From: Ascaris suum
Taxonomy: Eukaryota > Nematoda > Chromadorea > Rhabditida > Ascarididae
Length of the DNA stretch: 64,000 bases
Assembly: GCA_013433145.1 (NCBI GenBank)
Contig: CM024186.1
Location: forward strand, 2,373,501-2,437,500
Direction of reading: 5' to 3'
In this document: piece by piece, positions 26,753-41,469 of the stretch
Numbering within the stretch: position 1 is the first letter of the stretch
Layout of the letters: each line of letters opens with the position of its first letter
Program-made: the position numbers and the translations under genes
The notes under the pieces: model-generated
Told to the model about the DNA's origin: nothing
What the model saw: the letters and a program-made list of their open reading frames with translations, nothing else
Databases searched by the model: none

Positions 26753-28068
26753 CGATAGATGCATCTCACAATGATTGCCTATCGCAAGATAATCTCCTAA
26801 AAAAAAGACAATATTTAATCATTTTCGCTAAAAATATTCCCATTTCCGGATCATCTTACGGAAATCGATCAATGGAATGAAAAAATATCAACAAAGAAAA
26901 TGGGGTCGGCAATCCTTATCAAGGTCATTTCAAAGGAGAAAAAAAATCCAATAAAATAATACAACACTTTCCCAGCATGAAATTATAACTTTTTTCATTA
27001 AGGTAATATTAAGTCAAATTCATAAAATTCGATATGTTGAATGTGCATAGTGTTTTCTGAATTATTTTCGATAAGGCCCAAAAAGATCCCATAGCGAAAC
27101 GTCTCATTTGAACATCACTTGAACATAATGGAAGAAAAAATTTAGCGCAATTTGTTAAATTTAAGTCGCCATTGATGAATGTGATTCAATGCGATAATGA
27201 ACCTACATTTGTAGGCAATCAACCGAATTAATTGGGGAAAACCGATTCTTTACCTCATATAATTATTCTCGCAATTCACTGGAATAAATGGTTGATTGCG
27301 TATTCAGATCAACGAATTCAATGTTTTCTCAACAATCATTTCAGTATATAAAAGATGATTTCCGTTTTAAAGGTAGCCAAAAAAAACGCGAACTGGCCAA
27401 TACGACGACGGTATTCGTATTCAGGTGAATCAGAGATTATCGAAAATTGCATACGAACAACGCACACTAATCGTTGAGCGCAATTAAACATCGATCAGCA
27501 GGTGAATACACAAAAAATGAAAGGAACATTTCAAAGGTCAACCCATGATCCGCTTCAGCGTTCGTCCCTTGAGATAGAACTATATTCCTTTTAGTGTGCT
27601 ATTTTATTGTCGATAAAGAACACTATTCAACAGTTCTTTTAAAATAAAAACTGCACTAATCTCGAAAAAGTGATGAGAGATGGAAGAGATGAATGACAAA
27701 AAAGACTGGCGGAATAAATAAAATTGGCCGACTCTCAACAAAAATTGTGAGATGACGGAATGGAAACGATAAATTCGAAATTAAAACTGAAAATTCATTT
27801 AATAATTTATCTTTGCATGGATTTTCATGATCATTCCCTCTTGTTAATTCATCAACGGTCTCTCCCATCATTGCAGCAGAAAACGCTGAGGGCCAAAACA
27901 TATTTGAGGTAAATGTTTACATACGATATGACGTTGCCACAAACTATCAACATGCGTGTAATTGCGTACAAACACTTCGATTTGCAGAAGGACACATGTA
28001 TTTTCTATGAACACTTTTTACACTTTTTACATTTCGAGAATAGCAAATAGTGTAGACGACTGATGAAT

Positions 28069-28189
<121 letters not shown>

Positions 28190-31100
28190 CACAGACAGAT
28201 AGATCGATTTTTTCAAAGAACCATTACATTGTGCTCATTCAACCTGTGCAATAGAAGAAAACTCTGGCAGGTGATTACAGTAAAAAATACAGCGTTAATA
28301 ACATTTTATTGGTATGTTATTGTAGCACTTGCTATTCAAAAAAATGCAATGTTGCAAACCTCTAGTGTGCAAACGAGCGATTGAATTTGATTGAAACGGC
28401 AACAAACGTCGTCGACGTTCTATCTCGCACAAGATTTATTATCAAATGAAATCAACAAAATATTGCATTATTTCTCATCGATGAAATTTTCGTTAAGCGA
28501 TGAAATGAAACAATTAAATGATATAAAATGTCAGAAATTATAGAAAAATGTATTAATAGAAAAATTAGTTGAATGTTAATGCGATTTGAAATAATTTTAA
28601 AAAAATTTAGCAATTAAAATTCGTAATTACTTTTAGCGAATGTTCATTGTAAAATGTTTCGACTGATTTTTTTTTCAAATTATTTTGCCATTAAAAATGA
28701 CAAAAATATTATTTACTACTTCAATTTATTTTTAAATAAAACAAACAAAACGATCAAAACATAAGAGACAAATAGGATGCAATCCGAAGAATATAATTTA
28801 ACGCCGATGATTGATCGCAATTCGCAAGCGTAACTTATAGAATGATAAGTATTATGAATTATATCGAAGTAAAAAAGTGAATTACTAAGATATAAAACAG
28901 ATAATTGAATAAAAATCAAATTAAGGAAATATCTGTGGTAAGGATTCTATCAGTTAGGAAGAATAAAATAAAAATAAAATAATTAAAATCAAGGTAATAT
29001 ATAAATGTAATCTTTGAATATAGCCTTTTAGGATATAAGGTTTCTGATGAGATAGAGAATTTTTTTAAGAGCACCATGAGTATTATAGAGTACCAGACCG
29101 TTGATTAAGAAGAGGTGAGTGACCTACATCGTCTATCCTGTAGACTGCAGAAATGCATATACCACATTTATATCTTTCTACTCTTTAAAAGCTCTTAAAT
29201 AACAACAGCTGAACGAGTGTAAGAGTTTTTATGATTTTTTTTGTGTCCCAAAAATGACAAATGTTTGTGATCTCTCAACGCATCCAATTATACGATAATA
29301 TAGCTGAACCGGATTTTCATTTTATTCTCAATTCTCTAGCTAGAAAGTATTGATAAATCCAAACAAATCACTGAATAAAAAATATATATATATAAAACGA
29401 ATGTTATAAATTTATAGAATTATTCCTATTAGTAAAAGTTAATGAATAAAATATATATTGACGATAAAGATTTAAATATATTTAGCAAATGGAGAGATTG
29501 TTAAGAAATAACGAGATGCTATCCTGGAAAACAATAAAGCAATAATACGTGAATAGGTGGAATATATTAGCAAAGAATAGAAATAATATTTAAAAAAATG
29601 GAAAACTAGAAAATCTCTAAGAACAATAGTACAATTTTTCCAAAAAAAAAAAAAAAACTACAACTAATATTGAATCACTAATTCTCAGAAATAACATCTA
29701 ATTGTTATATTATTTTAAAAACGAGATCATCATCAAATTTATTCGATTATTTTTAAAAACAAAAGAGAAATATTCGAAGAAAAATAAAATATCAATTCAA
29801 TTATCGATTATCAATTTTAAAAAAATATCAATTGAAATATAAAAATTCAAAAATATTAATAAACTATATTTTGAAAATCGCAAAGAAACGGCGGCAATAT
29901 TTCTCATCGAAATGTTTTCGTTTAACCTTGAAGAGTAATTAGAAACGTAACGATGCATATAACATAAACTAGAATATTCACCAGTAACAATATACAAGCG
30001 ATAGTGGCATTTCAACGAAACATATGAATGATTGCAATAATCGAAATTAATTCGAAGATTTCATTTCCCTTAAGGATCGATCTGGAACAGCGATCTCTTT
30101 ACTCAAGAATTTTGTGGCGATAAATGTGAAACATTGCGGATCCATTAAGTTGAAGATCGATCTCATAAAAGAGACCCACTAAATGCATCATACATTTACC
30201 TTCTTTTTGCCATTTTATCTAGTGTACGAATACATTCAGCGCAACTAATTAACGATGTTTTATATGCATCAATGAATAGTCGGCCAATCACTAACAGGTG
30301 TCGTTGCACCAGGCAGTGAACAACGATGAAATGCAAATAAACGTCGAACTAAAACATGCGCTATATGTCTCTCTACAGAGATATGAGGCGTGTTTCCTGG
30401 ATCATTGCAACATATCACTAAAGGAATCGATCGAAGTAATATTGATCGATAGAACCAAATGTCTTTCGAAATAAATTAAAAATTTATGGTGACTTCAACT
30501 TCAAAAAATCATAACCATATCAGGTTTGAGGAGTTCACCTTATCTGATCACCAATTCATTGGCTAAAATGTCGGCAAATACAAAGAGCTTATTTCATATT
30601 TGACGTTCCCATAATCTCACTCATTCAAAACGAACCACTTGTATATAGACTTCGCGGAAATTTTACAATCATATAATGGACGCCCACTTTATGCACTTTG
30701 CACTCGAAAACGATGATCAGAAATGGGTCTAAGAAGCTATTCAACAGATCAAAGCGTTCCAGCAATTAATGTTTTAAAAAATTTATAGAATATTCGAAAT
30801 GCAGTATGAATTTGATATTTTGTAAATATGAAACACTATTTTGAAAGGACTTCAATTGCAAAATCAAACCCGAGAAAAAGTCGCATAACAATGGTACAAA
30901 GTTGGACGGGGGAAATGAAGATTTGACAAATTGAAGTATGCATTCAACGATTAAGTTCTACAACATATTAATCAAATATATGTACTAATAATGTTAAAGT
31001 CATCTCAATGTCTGTTATTCGGTGACTAGATTTTCCAGTAGATTTCATTACAGTAAGCTTCAACTTTACAGTAAGCTTTAAGCTTTTCCAATAAGTCCTA

Positions 31101-32034
31101 TTGTTTAATTGTACGATGAGTTCAAAGTAGATCAGAATGCTTTATTCGGATGCTTAATATAAAATTTTTAAAAATTTCTTAAATCGGAACACTTGAACTA
31201 TAAGAGTGGAATTAGTTTCTGTCATCACTATTATATACTTATTAGTATTATAGTTTTACCATTATGAACATTTAAATAACAACAATGACCATTTTTAATC
31301 ATAATATACAACATATTTAACCAAGTAAATTACAAGTAATTATAACTATTCTAAAATTTAATTATTATTGTTATTATTGAAATGAATAAAAATTGCATCC
31401 AATAAAATCATTATATCGTTGTTATGGCACGTTTATTTACTTGTTTACAAAAGAGATGAATGCAAGAAATGTGTGGCGATTGTGCTAAAGTAAGTGGATT
31501 TCTCTCGAAAATGTAAACAAATCAACAATCAACGAAAACACTTTGATGGCGATTTACGTTTGCCGATTGGTAATTTTTCATTATCATCGTACAAAACTTC
31601 CCCAATAACAAAACAAAATATGTGCAGTGAAATAACACAAGCATAAGTATAAAAAATTTTTTTGATTAGAACCTTATTGTTTACAATTTTATTGTTTACA
31701 ATTTATTACTTTAAAGAAGGTTTCATTTTACTTTTTATAAAAAGGTTCCTTTTTTAAAGCTTATGAAAACATCTCATTTTTCTCAAATTTTTTGAAAAAT
31801 CTATAGGACGCATTAAAAATATATAAAGTTTTTAATGATTATTTAGCAAATGTTATGTACGAGTATTTCATTCCACCTATAAAAGTCCTTAGCTAAATGC
31901 ATCTATTCACCCATTCAGGATGAAGAATAAACAATCACACTAGCTTATAGCATAAAATTTATGAAGTAAAGTTAATATAGTTCACAGGTAAAGTAACAGA
32001 TAGGCTGACGCATATATGCGTATAATTTTGTTTT

Positions 32035-32074
32035 TTGCAATGCCAAAGGCTGACACACACCTTTGGCATTGCAA
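32035..32074. other. Perfect 15-bp hairpin with 10-nt loop
   Basis: Arms TTGCAATGCCAAAGG and CCTTTGGCATTGCAA pair fully around CTGACACACA. A 14-bp palindrome (ACGCATATATGCGT, about 32009-32022) lies just upstream. Confidence 0.9.
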
Positions 32075-35000
32075 TTTCGCAAAAAGATGCAATAAAAGTA
32101 TGCTGATTTAATGTGCGTTTCGCTGCAAAGAAAAACACATATCGGTGAGATTCGCATTTGTTTTCGTCTACCTTTTCACTTGCACATTTCAATTCAACAA
32201 AGAATACAATTAGCTGCCCTACGCTATGCTACTTAGAGTCATTTCAAACTCTGATCCAATAAACTAGCTATGTTTTTATCGATTCCGTCGTCTTAAGATT
32301 AGAGAAATTTGCATATAACGCGAGTTGGGTCCATTCTGAGGAGTTTATTTTATGCTGCTCAACATCCACAATATTAAATCAATTGAAGAGGGCCGCTCTA
32401 GTTAGTCAAACATCCCCTTTTCGGCTTTCAAATTGAGGAAGACTCGGGCTAATAGGGGAAGTGATAGCCATCGCTCTATGAATGATATTCATATCAGTAT
32501 CAACTACCTTTACACTTCTATGAATATCCAATTGAAATCCTATTGAAGGACACTCAACCATAAATGAATAAAGCATTGCTACAGCGACATAAGAAGAATG
32601 CCTTAAAGAATTTTCTCAATGGAAAGGAAAAGCTAAAAGAAAAGAAAAACAAATGAAAATGAATTGATTAGAAGTGAAAAGAATAGAATGAAATATAAAG
32701 ATGAACAGGAAAAAAAATTATTCGTTCAAATCGCAAAGTGAAAGCATCAATCGGCCTATTGTGAATGCAAAAGTGACCAGTGGTCAGTACATGGAGATAT
32801 CAGTGCTTACTATCCTCATATTATCGCATTCACATCGATGACCATTCATTTTCACCTTGCTTAAAATTTATTTAGAACTATGCGTATTCACATTTTGATG
32901 GCCCAATTTTAAAAAGTATTTCGCTGATATAGATTCCAATCAAGCAGCGCAGTCCGCTGCAATCAAACATTTGCTGTTTCAACATATCCCATAGTGGCAC
33001 CATAATTTTAAACGAAAATGCATATGCAAAATTATGGTCATCACTAAGTCCCTTCTCACAGAGACAGATTTAGCCACAAAGATGAAAGCTTCAATAAGAA
33101 GACCGGAAAAACTGAAGAATAAAGTAGATAGGTGATTCTTTTCATATAGTCTGGATGAATATGGGGCAAGAATAGGGGCAAAAGAGATAATTTTTGAAAC
33201 AGTTTACCTTGGAAAGTTTGAGCAGGAGCGAGGAGACTTGAAGAGATACATTTCCATATATTTCAAAGAAAGGTGGTCAAGTTGAAAAAAAGAGGTCAAA
33301 TGGACGATGATTTATCAAGCTAGCAAAAAAAATGTTAAATTTGAAATATAGGTCAACGGAGAATATTAATGAGCAATATTTTTTTTTCTAGAGAAACCAA
33401 TTGGTCGTCTATTCGTTGTCAAACGGAATTTCAATGAAAAGATCGAACTCAAATTCTATAACAAAGATAAATAGATTTTGGCATCAAGTTCCTTTACCAC
33501 GAAATGGTGGCTGCTTACATAAATCTAATCCACGAAAAACAATCAACTAAGAATTCAAGGAGAACACTGCGAATATCTGAAGCAACTTGCCAGAGGTGAT
33601 TACCCACCTTATCATTAGCGTTATCGCTTGAATTAACTTAGCATTACTTATCATCGGCGAACAAAAAAAAAATTCACAGTAAACGATATATAATTTGAAA
33701 TAACATATTGCATGTAAAACATATCGAGAAAATTCCATAAAAGTTTAAAAAATAGAGAAAAAAATTTATTCAAATTTGTTGATATGTTAATTCATTTCCA
33801 AAAAAGAAGTTTCATACAAGAAAAATCACAAAGCGATAAATAAAAGTGTTAGCACTATTTATAAGAGCACTATTTATTAATTCATGAATAATATCGTTAG
33901 GATTTTGCGAATTTTCGTATGTAAATCATTTGCATTTCCTCGGTAAGCAAGTATGAGCGAGGAGTGCACATTGATATAATAATTGCGGGGTTGTCAATGA
34001 TCGTTTCAAAATGAGCCGATTTAATACGAATGCGCACCAAAAACGGAGCTGGTTTCACTGTTGAATTCTTCCCAATGACTCGATTATTGTTCGTAGAAAT
34101 ATTCATTCATTTGTTTAGTGAATATACATCAGATGATATTAATAACGGTGAATTTGAAGAATATAAATACTATAGAAATATTTATGAAATAATATAATGG
34201 AAAATTAAATTCTTCATAAAAATAAAAAATCAAAAAATGCTTTAAAAATCACCATTTATGAGAGATATTAATGAGCTATTTTGCTAAAAATATCTTAGAA
34301 AAAAATATTTATCTATTTTTCTACCGATATTGAAAATTTAAAAAAAATGTTTGAAAAGAAAGTTTTCCTCAAAAGTTGCCATATTGTATCAATGGAAAAT
34401 ATTCATATATTTATAGACTATGATGATCACAGCTTATGCTATTCTGATAATATCATAGAGATAATATTTGTTAGTAGACAAGTGATTATAGGACTATATT
34501 CAGAGTGAGGATAATCGATGAACTCTTTTTTCAAAAATTTCCTCCCCTCCCCACATGTTTGACAGGAGGGATTTTGGAAGGAAAGAAGGAAAAGGATAGA
34601 AGTGATCAGTCTTGCCTTCCCAGAAGCTTTGGGAATGCTAAGAGTGACAGATGCCAAACACATTTCCGAATAAACATATACATAGGTAGCTTAACCGCTC
34701 AAAAATCTTCTTAAAGTAAGAAGAGTAAAAAGGAGAATGATGAATGAAGTGACGATTGAATACATAATAAACTAATAATAGCTACGAAAAGTTACGTGAT
34801 TCAAAGAGAGGACAACGTGAAAATAAGTTTGATAGTGACCATTTATTGGAGTGAAAGTGAGAGTGGACAATAGAGTGGACAATTGAAATGAAGTGTTGCA
34901 AACGTGCATTGAGAGAACGATTTTATGCCGAACCAATCTCCGAGCCATAGTTCATTCACGTCGAATATGAAAAAACGAGTAGTCCATAGCAAAAAAAAAA

Positions 35001-35248
35001 GCGACAACATTAAAACAAGAATTCATCCTATCGAAAACGACCTAATACAAAAAACTATTTGCCCATATGCAAATTTTGAAGGCATTAATATCGCTGAATT
35101 TTCTTTTTCTGTTTGTTTTTCTATACATCTGAACTGTTTAACTTAAAGAAAAAATGATCCCACGGGAAAAAAATTTGAATTAATGAAATCTATTTAAAAA
35201 AAAAACATTGTCTAGATAAAACAGAACAACCTGAAGAGAAGATGGAAC

Positions 35249-35331
35249 ATTTTTTAACAATTGGCTTGTCTTATTGACAGCCCCCCCCAAATATTTTTTA
35301 ACAAATGGCTTACCTTATTGACAGCCCCTCC
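35249..35331. repeat. Tandem duplication, 44-bp period, two copies
   Basis: ATTTTTTAACAA(T/A)TGGCTT and TTATTGACAGCCCC recur in the same order with few differences. Confidence 0.85.
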
Positions 35332-36852
35332 GAAAAAAAAACTCTACTATCTTCGAAGAGAATCTTGTTTGCGATAAAATACTTTCCAGTTTTTAAGATT
35401 TTCCGGTTTTTATTTTCCCAATCTTTCCATACATTTCTATTGCTCTTAATATTTCTCGTTCTTTTGCAACGTCTTCCGCTTTACATTTTTTTCTCATCTC
35501 ATAATGGCCATCAAAATGCACGAAAATATAACATTTTGCTGAATAAAAATATGAAATTCTCTCATCAGAATAAATGTGAAAGTATTTCTTCAATTAATAA
35601 AAGAAAATTTTAGTGCATCTGAGAAATGATACTCATTGTGAAGTTTTTCTTTTGAGAGTAATAGTGTGATTAAATATTTTATTATCATGTGATTACGATT
35701 TGCATATTTGGCATTTAGCCATTCAAAAAATCTCGTTAATACTGTAAAATTATGAGAGATTCGAATGAAAAATTAGATCAGATTTATCACTAATATGCCA
35801 TATAAACAAAAATCCCATTAACAATAGATAATCTTTTTCTTATAAGGAAATATATTTCGCATTATATTTCTGTTTAAGTTCAGAGATAAAAGAATTTTTG
35901 GAAAAAGAAAACGGAAAATCTCAAAAATTGAAAATTATTTCATAAATCATGTGGGCTAGATTGCAATGAAATTAAGATGAAGAGAAATAAAAATAATTTT
36001 CAAAATTGAATTTACGTAAAAATGTGCCAAAAGGCATAATTGAAAGTGACGAATTAAAAAAAAAAACGAATAATCTACGAAGTAGATATCTGATCTCGAG
36101 CCACATAATGCATTCATAGAACTTTGCATTCCCTTGAACATCTCTCAATGAAATAATCTTTTTTTTTAATATATGATAAATTATTTGAATTATTATTATT
36201 TGTTCTTAGCAATAGTTTGTTATATATTTGATGCATTAGGATGTAATAAAATTTCGTTTCATTTTTCAAAGAAGATCATATTCTAGAGTGAAAACCAAAT
36301 TTACTAGTGATAGAAATACTCTCAGAAAATATGCAAGTAAACATCAATTCCTAAGCATACAAAAATACCCATGCACACAGCATTCCCTCCCCGCCTGGTA
36401 AATTATCTCTGGAAAATAGAGCGTCAAGATCCTACGCAAGATCATAGCGTCAAGAGCTATTAGATAATTTGTAAAAAAAAGCCTTTGATTGTGGTTATGC
36501 TGATCAAAGATCACCATATTTTCATGTTTTTCACGTTATTCTATTCTCTTGCGATTTATCAAACCATATGAGCCAACTCAACTCTCATATGAGGTATGTA
36601 TTTTGAGTGACGTCATCACTTCATATTCTGGCATGCTGTACCGTCAATGCAGTCCTCTCATTATTGCGTTCAAGAAAAAAAAAACAAAGTTGAACCGGAA
36701 GACTTTTCTTCACTCCAACAGAATCTTATGTGGCGCAAATAATTCGAATATTCGTACAGTTCAGTGAAACTCTGTTTTTTTTTTTTTTGGTGTGATTTGC
36801 AAATTCGCTTCGCAAACACGCATTACAGCTGTGTTGTATCTGTGCGTATGCA

Positions 36853-36875
36853 TATGTCTGTATGTCTGTATGTCT
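36853..36875. repeat. (TATGTCTG)n, about three copies
   Basis: Perfect 8-bp tandem units. Confidence 0.8.
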
Positions 36876-37030
36876 AAAAGAGACGCACACAGACATAAGA
36901 ACCTCTTGCACCTACGTACAGTTGTAGAAAAAACGGATAGAGGGGAAAATAACAGGCTCCATTCCACAATATCACCGCAATTTTTCTCTGGTGGCGTATT
37001 ACAGCATGGTGTGGTTCGTGTTGCCGATTT

Positions 37031-37123
37031 TTAAGCCTTATCAAAATCGACCTCGAGTTTTTGCTCAACGAAGGAGGGAGCTTCCGGTTCAGCTTTACGT
37101 CCAGCCAGAGAGGTAAATTGTTC
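37031..37123 (-). CDS. Possible terminal exon of a minus-strand gene
   Basis: After CTGCTTTAG, preceded by a long pyrimidine tract, 30 codons run to a TAA in phase 0. The product reads EQFTSLAGRKAEPEAP then SFVEQKLEVDFDKA, acidic and coding-like. It could be the 3' end of the gene starting at 41612. The opposite strand also has an open frame from ATG 37006 to a GTAAAT donor at 37113. Confidence 0.35.
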   Translation of the reverse strand, partial: EQFTSLAGRKAEPEAPSFVEQKLEVDFDKA

Positions 37124-37312
37124 CTAAAGCAGAACAATACAACAGCAATAAACATAAGTTCGAACAGGAAGGGAGAAGAAGAAAAAAAGGAGAGGGAACA
37201 AGGGAAATAGTTGGCTGGGCAGAAAATGAAACGAAACGGCAAGATGAACGATGAATGGAAGATGATAAAGTGCGAGATGCGGAAGCTTCACGTTCCAAAT
37301 TACCGATGAGGG

Positions 37313-37338
37313 TATATATAAGGGCAAAATCGGTCAGT
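37313..37338 (+). promoter_or_regulatory. TATA box with initiator-like TCAGT
   Basis: TATATATAAG begins at 37313 and TCAGT lies at 37334-37338, about 21-23 nt away, slightly closer than typical. An ATG opening a 44-codon frame follows 28 nt after the putative start. Confidence 0.35.
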
Positions 37339-37363
37339 GCTACGTTTGAATGGCCTTGTAAAG

Positions 37364-37498
37364 ATGAATTGCGTGCTCGTACACCGAAAAATAGGCGCAA
37401 AACCCAACAACGACGAAAAAAAAACCTCTCTCTCATTGAGATATTCTCAAAGACAAATTCAAGGCGCACTAACTAATGCAGAAAGAGAACCTCAATAG
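37364..37498 (+). CDS. Small ORF downstream of a TATA box
   Basis: Forty-four sense codons from ATG to TAG: MNCVLVHRKIGAKPNNDEKK then TSLSLRYSQRQIQGALTNAE. No family recognised. Its interest lies in the promoter-like sequence directly upstream; by length alone it is not significant. Confidence 0.25.
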   Translation: MNCVLVHRKIGAKPNNDEKKTSLSLRYSQRQIQGALTNAEREPQ

Positions 37499-37664
37499 GA
37501 AAGAAACCAACTATAAGAAAGGAAGGAGCATCGAGAAAAAGCTAGAAAATAAGCTCTCTCGTTCAGTGATGAATCAGGGATTCAAGAACAGTTTAATAAT
37601 TAAGTGTTCAAAAAAATCGAAATAGTTGAAAAACCTCAAAAATCCAACAATTCGCTTGGCACTC

Positions 37665-37811
37665 ATGTCTTCCTCTACTGTCTCTTCCAAAAAGATCTGC
37701 CCAAAGGCAATAAATTATACGGTTGACGATATACAAAATGCTGCATCGGATACATTTTCTAAGAGGAGAGAGTTGATAATCTCTCCCGTTGATATGACAC
37801 TCAACAATTAA
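37665..37811 (+). CDS. Small ORF, unrecognised
   Basis: Forty-eight sense codons from ATG to TAA: MSSSTVSSKKICPKAINYTV then DDIQNAASDTFSKRRELIIS. The open frame extends upstream to a TAG at about 37624. It could be the second exon of the unit whose promoter-like element is at 37313. Confidence 0.28.
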   Translation: MSSSTVSSKKICPKAINYTVDDIQNAASDTFSKRRELIISPVDMTLNN

Positions 37812-39956
37812 AATTTCTTTTTGTGAAGATTTTCAAAGATTACATAATTTTGCGTTAAATAAATAATTTTCAAAAATTTGTGGTACTTTCAAAGAAATTA
37901 ATTTGCCAATTCGATCCCAAATTTCAGAAAAAAAAATGAGAGAAACTACTTTTGGCAATAATTTAAAGCAGTAAAAACAGTGTTGAATTGCTCTCGACAA
38001 AGTGATCTCAATATGGAGATGAGATATTCGCTACGCAAACGTTTGCAATCGTAGTTTTTCCCACACGGTTTGATTGTGATAATGGATCTCACTTTCGAAA
38101 TTATGAATGACCGTTTCAGCGTAGACAGTTATTAGATTGGACAATGACCTCTAAGAAGGTCGCAAAACACGTCCCGCAGCGATATTTCGTTTACTGTAAA
38201 TCTGGGATACTAGGATATTTGCAAAATAAGTTCTTCGGGGAATATTGAGGAGTTTTATTAGAGCAGTAGATCATTGAAATTAACGGAAATGAAGGAGATG
38301 CAACATTTAATACAGTCATACAGCACGTAGTACTGTCGTGAAAGTTACTGTAATTGCTACAGCAACGTTTGCCCATATCTCTACAGCAACTACACTGATT
38401 GGCAAAAACCATCGAAATTTCGGCGACACAATCATTTCTACAATCATAGAAGCAATTTTTTTTTCGTTTTACAGTTTTGACTTAATAAAGAGCCTTCATG
38501 CGGCTTTGGGGATGGTTTTCGAAATGCTTCCTATACGATAGAGCTTCATCTAGTACCGATCCTCAGTTCATTATTGTCTATGATTTCGAAGGCTTGAGCC
38601 GGTGGCTTAACCGATGCTTGCTTTTGAGTGACATATCTCTCCTCCTAACTGCACACCCTTAATAAATATTGCCATTGCTTGCATATTCTCATTCATTTTG
38701 TTTTCACCACGTTGCCTTGTGGTGCTCTTCTCGAGTATTTTACTTGCACATACATCAGCTCCTTGTCATTTAATTTCAGGTTATAATTTCAGCACCTTGT
38801 AATTTATATCGGCATTTCATAATGGGAAGACATAATATTGTAGTTAGGAAATCACCTATAACATCAGAAAAAAATGTTTTGTATGAGCGAACACAAATTG
38901 AAGCCTTATATGAAAACTTCAAATTCAACTTGTCACGCAATCTCCATTAATTTAAGCTCGTTAATTAAAAGTCGTAGGCTTTGACATTAATAGGCTGGAA
39001 TGTTTGAGCCACAGGTTGACTATTGACACTAAAATATATTTAAAATGGGCAGGTTGGGATGGGTCGGTACGAACGCATGTTACTCTCTACTCGATGATAC
39101 CAGTTCGAAATCAAGGCGAAGCCCCTGTTATATTCCCCTCCCTTCCCCCTCTCCGTCAAAAAAATCAAGTGCACAAAGTTAAACGTTCATCTCCGCAAGT
39201 CTAAGGTGAAGTGATTTAATTTGTTCACAATGCTATCTGGTAAGGTTTATTCGTGACACATAGATAAGACTATCCTCGTCGTAGAAAAATTTCGACAAGA
39301 GGGACGACTATTGCAAATTGATTATATTGGCAGTCGTTCTCTTGATAGACGCTAAAATGAGTGCATTTATTTTTGAAAAACCATTGAACCATCTATTTGC
39401 TTCTGTGCTTTTTCACGAATACCTCTCGAAATATACAATAAAAGGCGGGCAGCAAACTTGCTGCAAAACATATTTCATTGAAAAACCTGTGCAAAAAATA
39501 AGCAAATAAACGACGAAATTAATTCGCCTCGCTTGAATTCCTTATACGACGTCTAGAGACATCGCTATGTTGCAATGAATCTATTGTGATGCAACAACGA
39601 TACTCGTATTCGTCGTTGCGTCAACCACATTGTCACTAAGCAAATTATATTTCATCGTGATCGCACATTTACACTCAAATAAATTCTGAACGATTTCACA
39701 CTAAAAGAAATTAATCGTTAATTTAAATTTTATTCAAAAGAAATTTCTGAAAGAAATTATGCAAATTATTGACGTTTCGACGATTTATTTCAATTTAATT
39801 GTTACGAAGATTTTCCAAAAAAGAGGAAATTTTTGCCATTGAATGAAACGCAAAAAAAACGATCGAGGTTTGAGAGGAAGGGAGGAGGGAGTTCAATACT
39901 GAGCTACTTATTGTTGTTTATAACCTCAGCAAAGTAAGCAATACAGTGTTTGGAAA

Positions 39957-40130
<174 letters not shown>

Positions 40131-40864
40131 GAAATTATGACATCACCTTTTTTGAAATGAAAATTATCACAACTTATGATAAAAAATTTTTTACGAACAT
40201 TTCAAAGCAATTGCACACATAAATGTATAAATTAGATCTTCTCTAGCACTAAACGGCAGAATATCAATTACAGCCATCAGACTCTTATTAAAACGTATGC
40301 TTATTGCGATGTAAAATTGAAGCCACATTCATAGAAATTTCCGAAGCAAAAAGAATTTTGTCGTGAATTTTAGATCTTTCATCGTTCAATAGAAAATACA
40401 GCGAATGCGAAAAAGCCTAATAAAATCGGCTGCAGAAAATTTCTCTAATTGCAGAAAACTTTTGATATGTTAGAGGTAATAAGTAAGAAAAACGAATAGC
40501 TTCGAGATAAAAAAAAAGCGAATACATTGAAATTACCCCAACGTTATTGTCGATGAATGTAGTGAAAAAACTTGTAAATATCCGTGATATATGCAAAATA
40601 CTCGGATAGTTCATTAATTCAAGTCAAAAAAGCGACCATTTACAAATATAAATTATGGCCCTACAACGAAAAAGACCGATGAAAGACATCCCACTGTTTC
40701 AAAGGCAGATCTTCAAAATAAGCAAACGTGATTTTACGCCGTTGATTAGCTTAAGGCTACAGGGATAATGAAACTTCCCTCATGTTTTCACAAAGTGGCG
40801 AAGGGAGGAGGATGGGGTGGGGGGGGGGGGAGGGGAGGAAGGATGTGGAGAATGGAGGAGACAC

Positions 40865-40952
40865 GTTTCGATCAACATTGTTTGCTTCAATGAGCCGCTC
40901 AATGCAATAAACGAAAATAGAAGAAAAGTGTAATGGGTACGCAAATAGATCA
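40865..40952 (-). CDS. Possible second exon of the gene starting at 41612
   Basis: After TCTCGCTTAG, one base and 29 codons reach AAC/GTGTCT. The phase matches the exon ending at 41470. The product includes DLFAYPLHFSSIFVYCIERL. The donor is weak and a G-rich/C-rich run follows. Confidence 0.22.
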
Positions 40953-41244
40953 CTAAGCGAGAGGAACCATTTGAAAAGAAATTCTTTCACGTATTTCAGG
41001 TATTTCAGGTATTTTGGTGTATTTAAAAAAGCAGTCAATTGAATTCAAGAAAAAGATTATTATAACGATTAGAAAAGTTTGATTATCAATATAACAATCG
41101 ATGCTAATAAATTTTTCTCAGTTCGGTGTTAGTAGAATTTGTAATGCATTTGATGTAAACCTCATAGGCTTATTGTTGATGAAGGTAAGGCGATTGTTTT
41201 GGTTATCTTTAAGATTAGTAGTGCAATAACTACTTATGATAGGT

Positions 41245-41300
41245 ACGTTCAAATGCAATGCAATGTTCAAATGCTCAAATGCAATGCACAAATGCAATAA
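41245..41300. repeat. CAAATGCAATG-based tandem repeat
   Basis: Overlapping copies of TTCAAATG and CAAATGCAATG. Confidence 0.7.
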
Positions 41301-41469
41301 ACATTTTCAAATAAATACAAAAAAATTTTCATCGATAACAGTTCTATGCGAAGGAAATTGAAAACTACAAATTTTGCATTCAAGAAACTTAAGCGTAAAA
41401 TATGCAACTGGTACAAAATTTACATTCCATATCACATATAATTTTTTAAAGGATATATTGATCGCTAAC

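Noticed and set aside
37006..37112. Plus-strand open frame from ATG to GTAAAT (MVWFVLPIFKPYQ)
   Set aside because: Antisense to the more coding-like minus-strand terminal exon at 37031-37123 and probably its shadow.
39004..39204. Plus-strand 66-codon frame (YLKWAGWDGSVRTHVTLYSM)
   Set aside because: Reasonable composition, but no splice sites or linked exons were found and its length is within chance.
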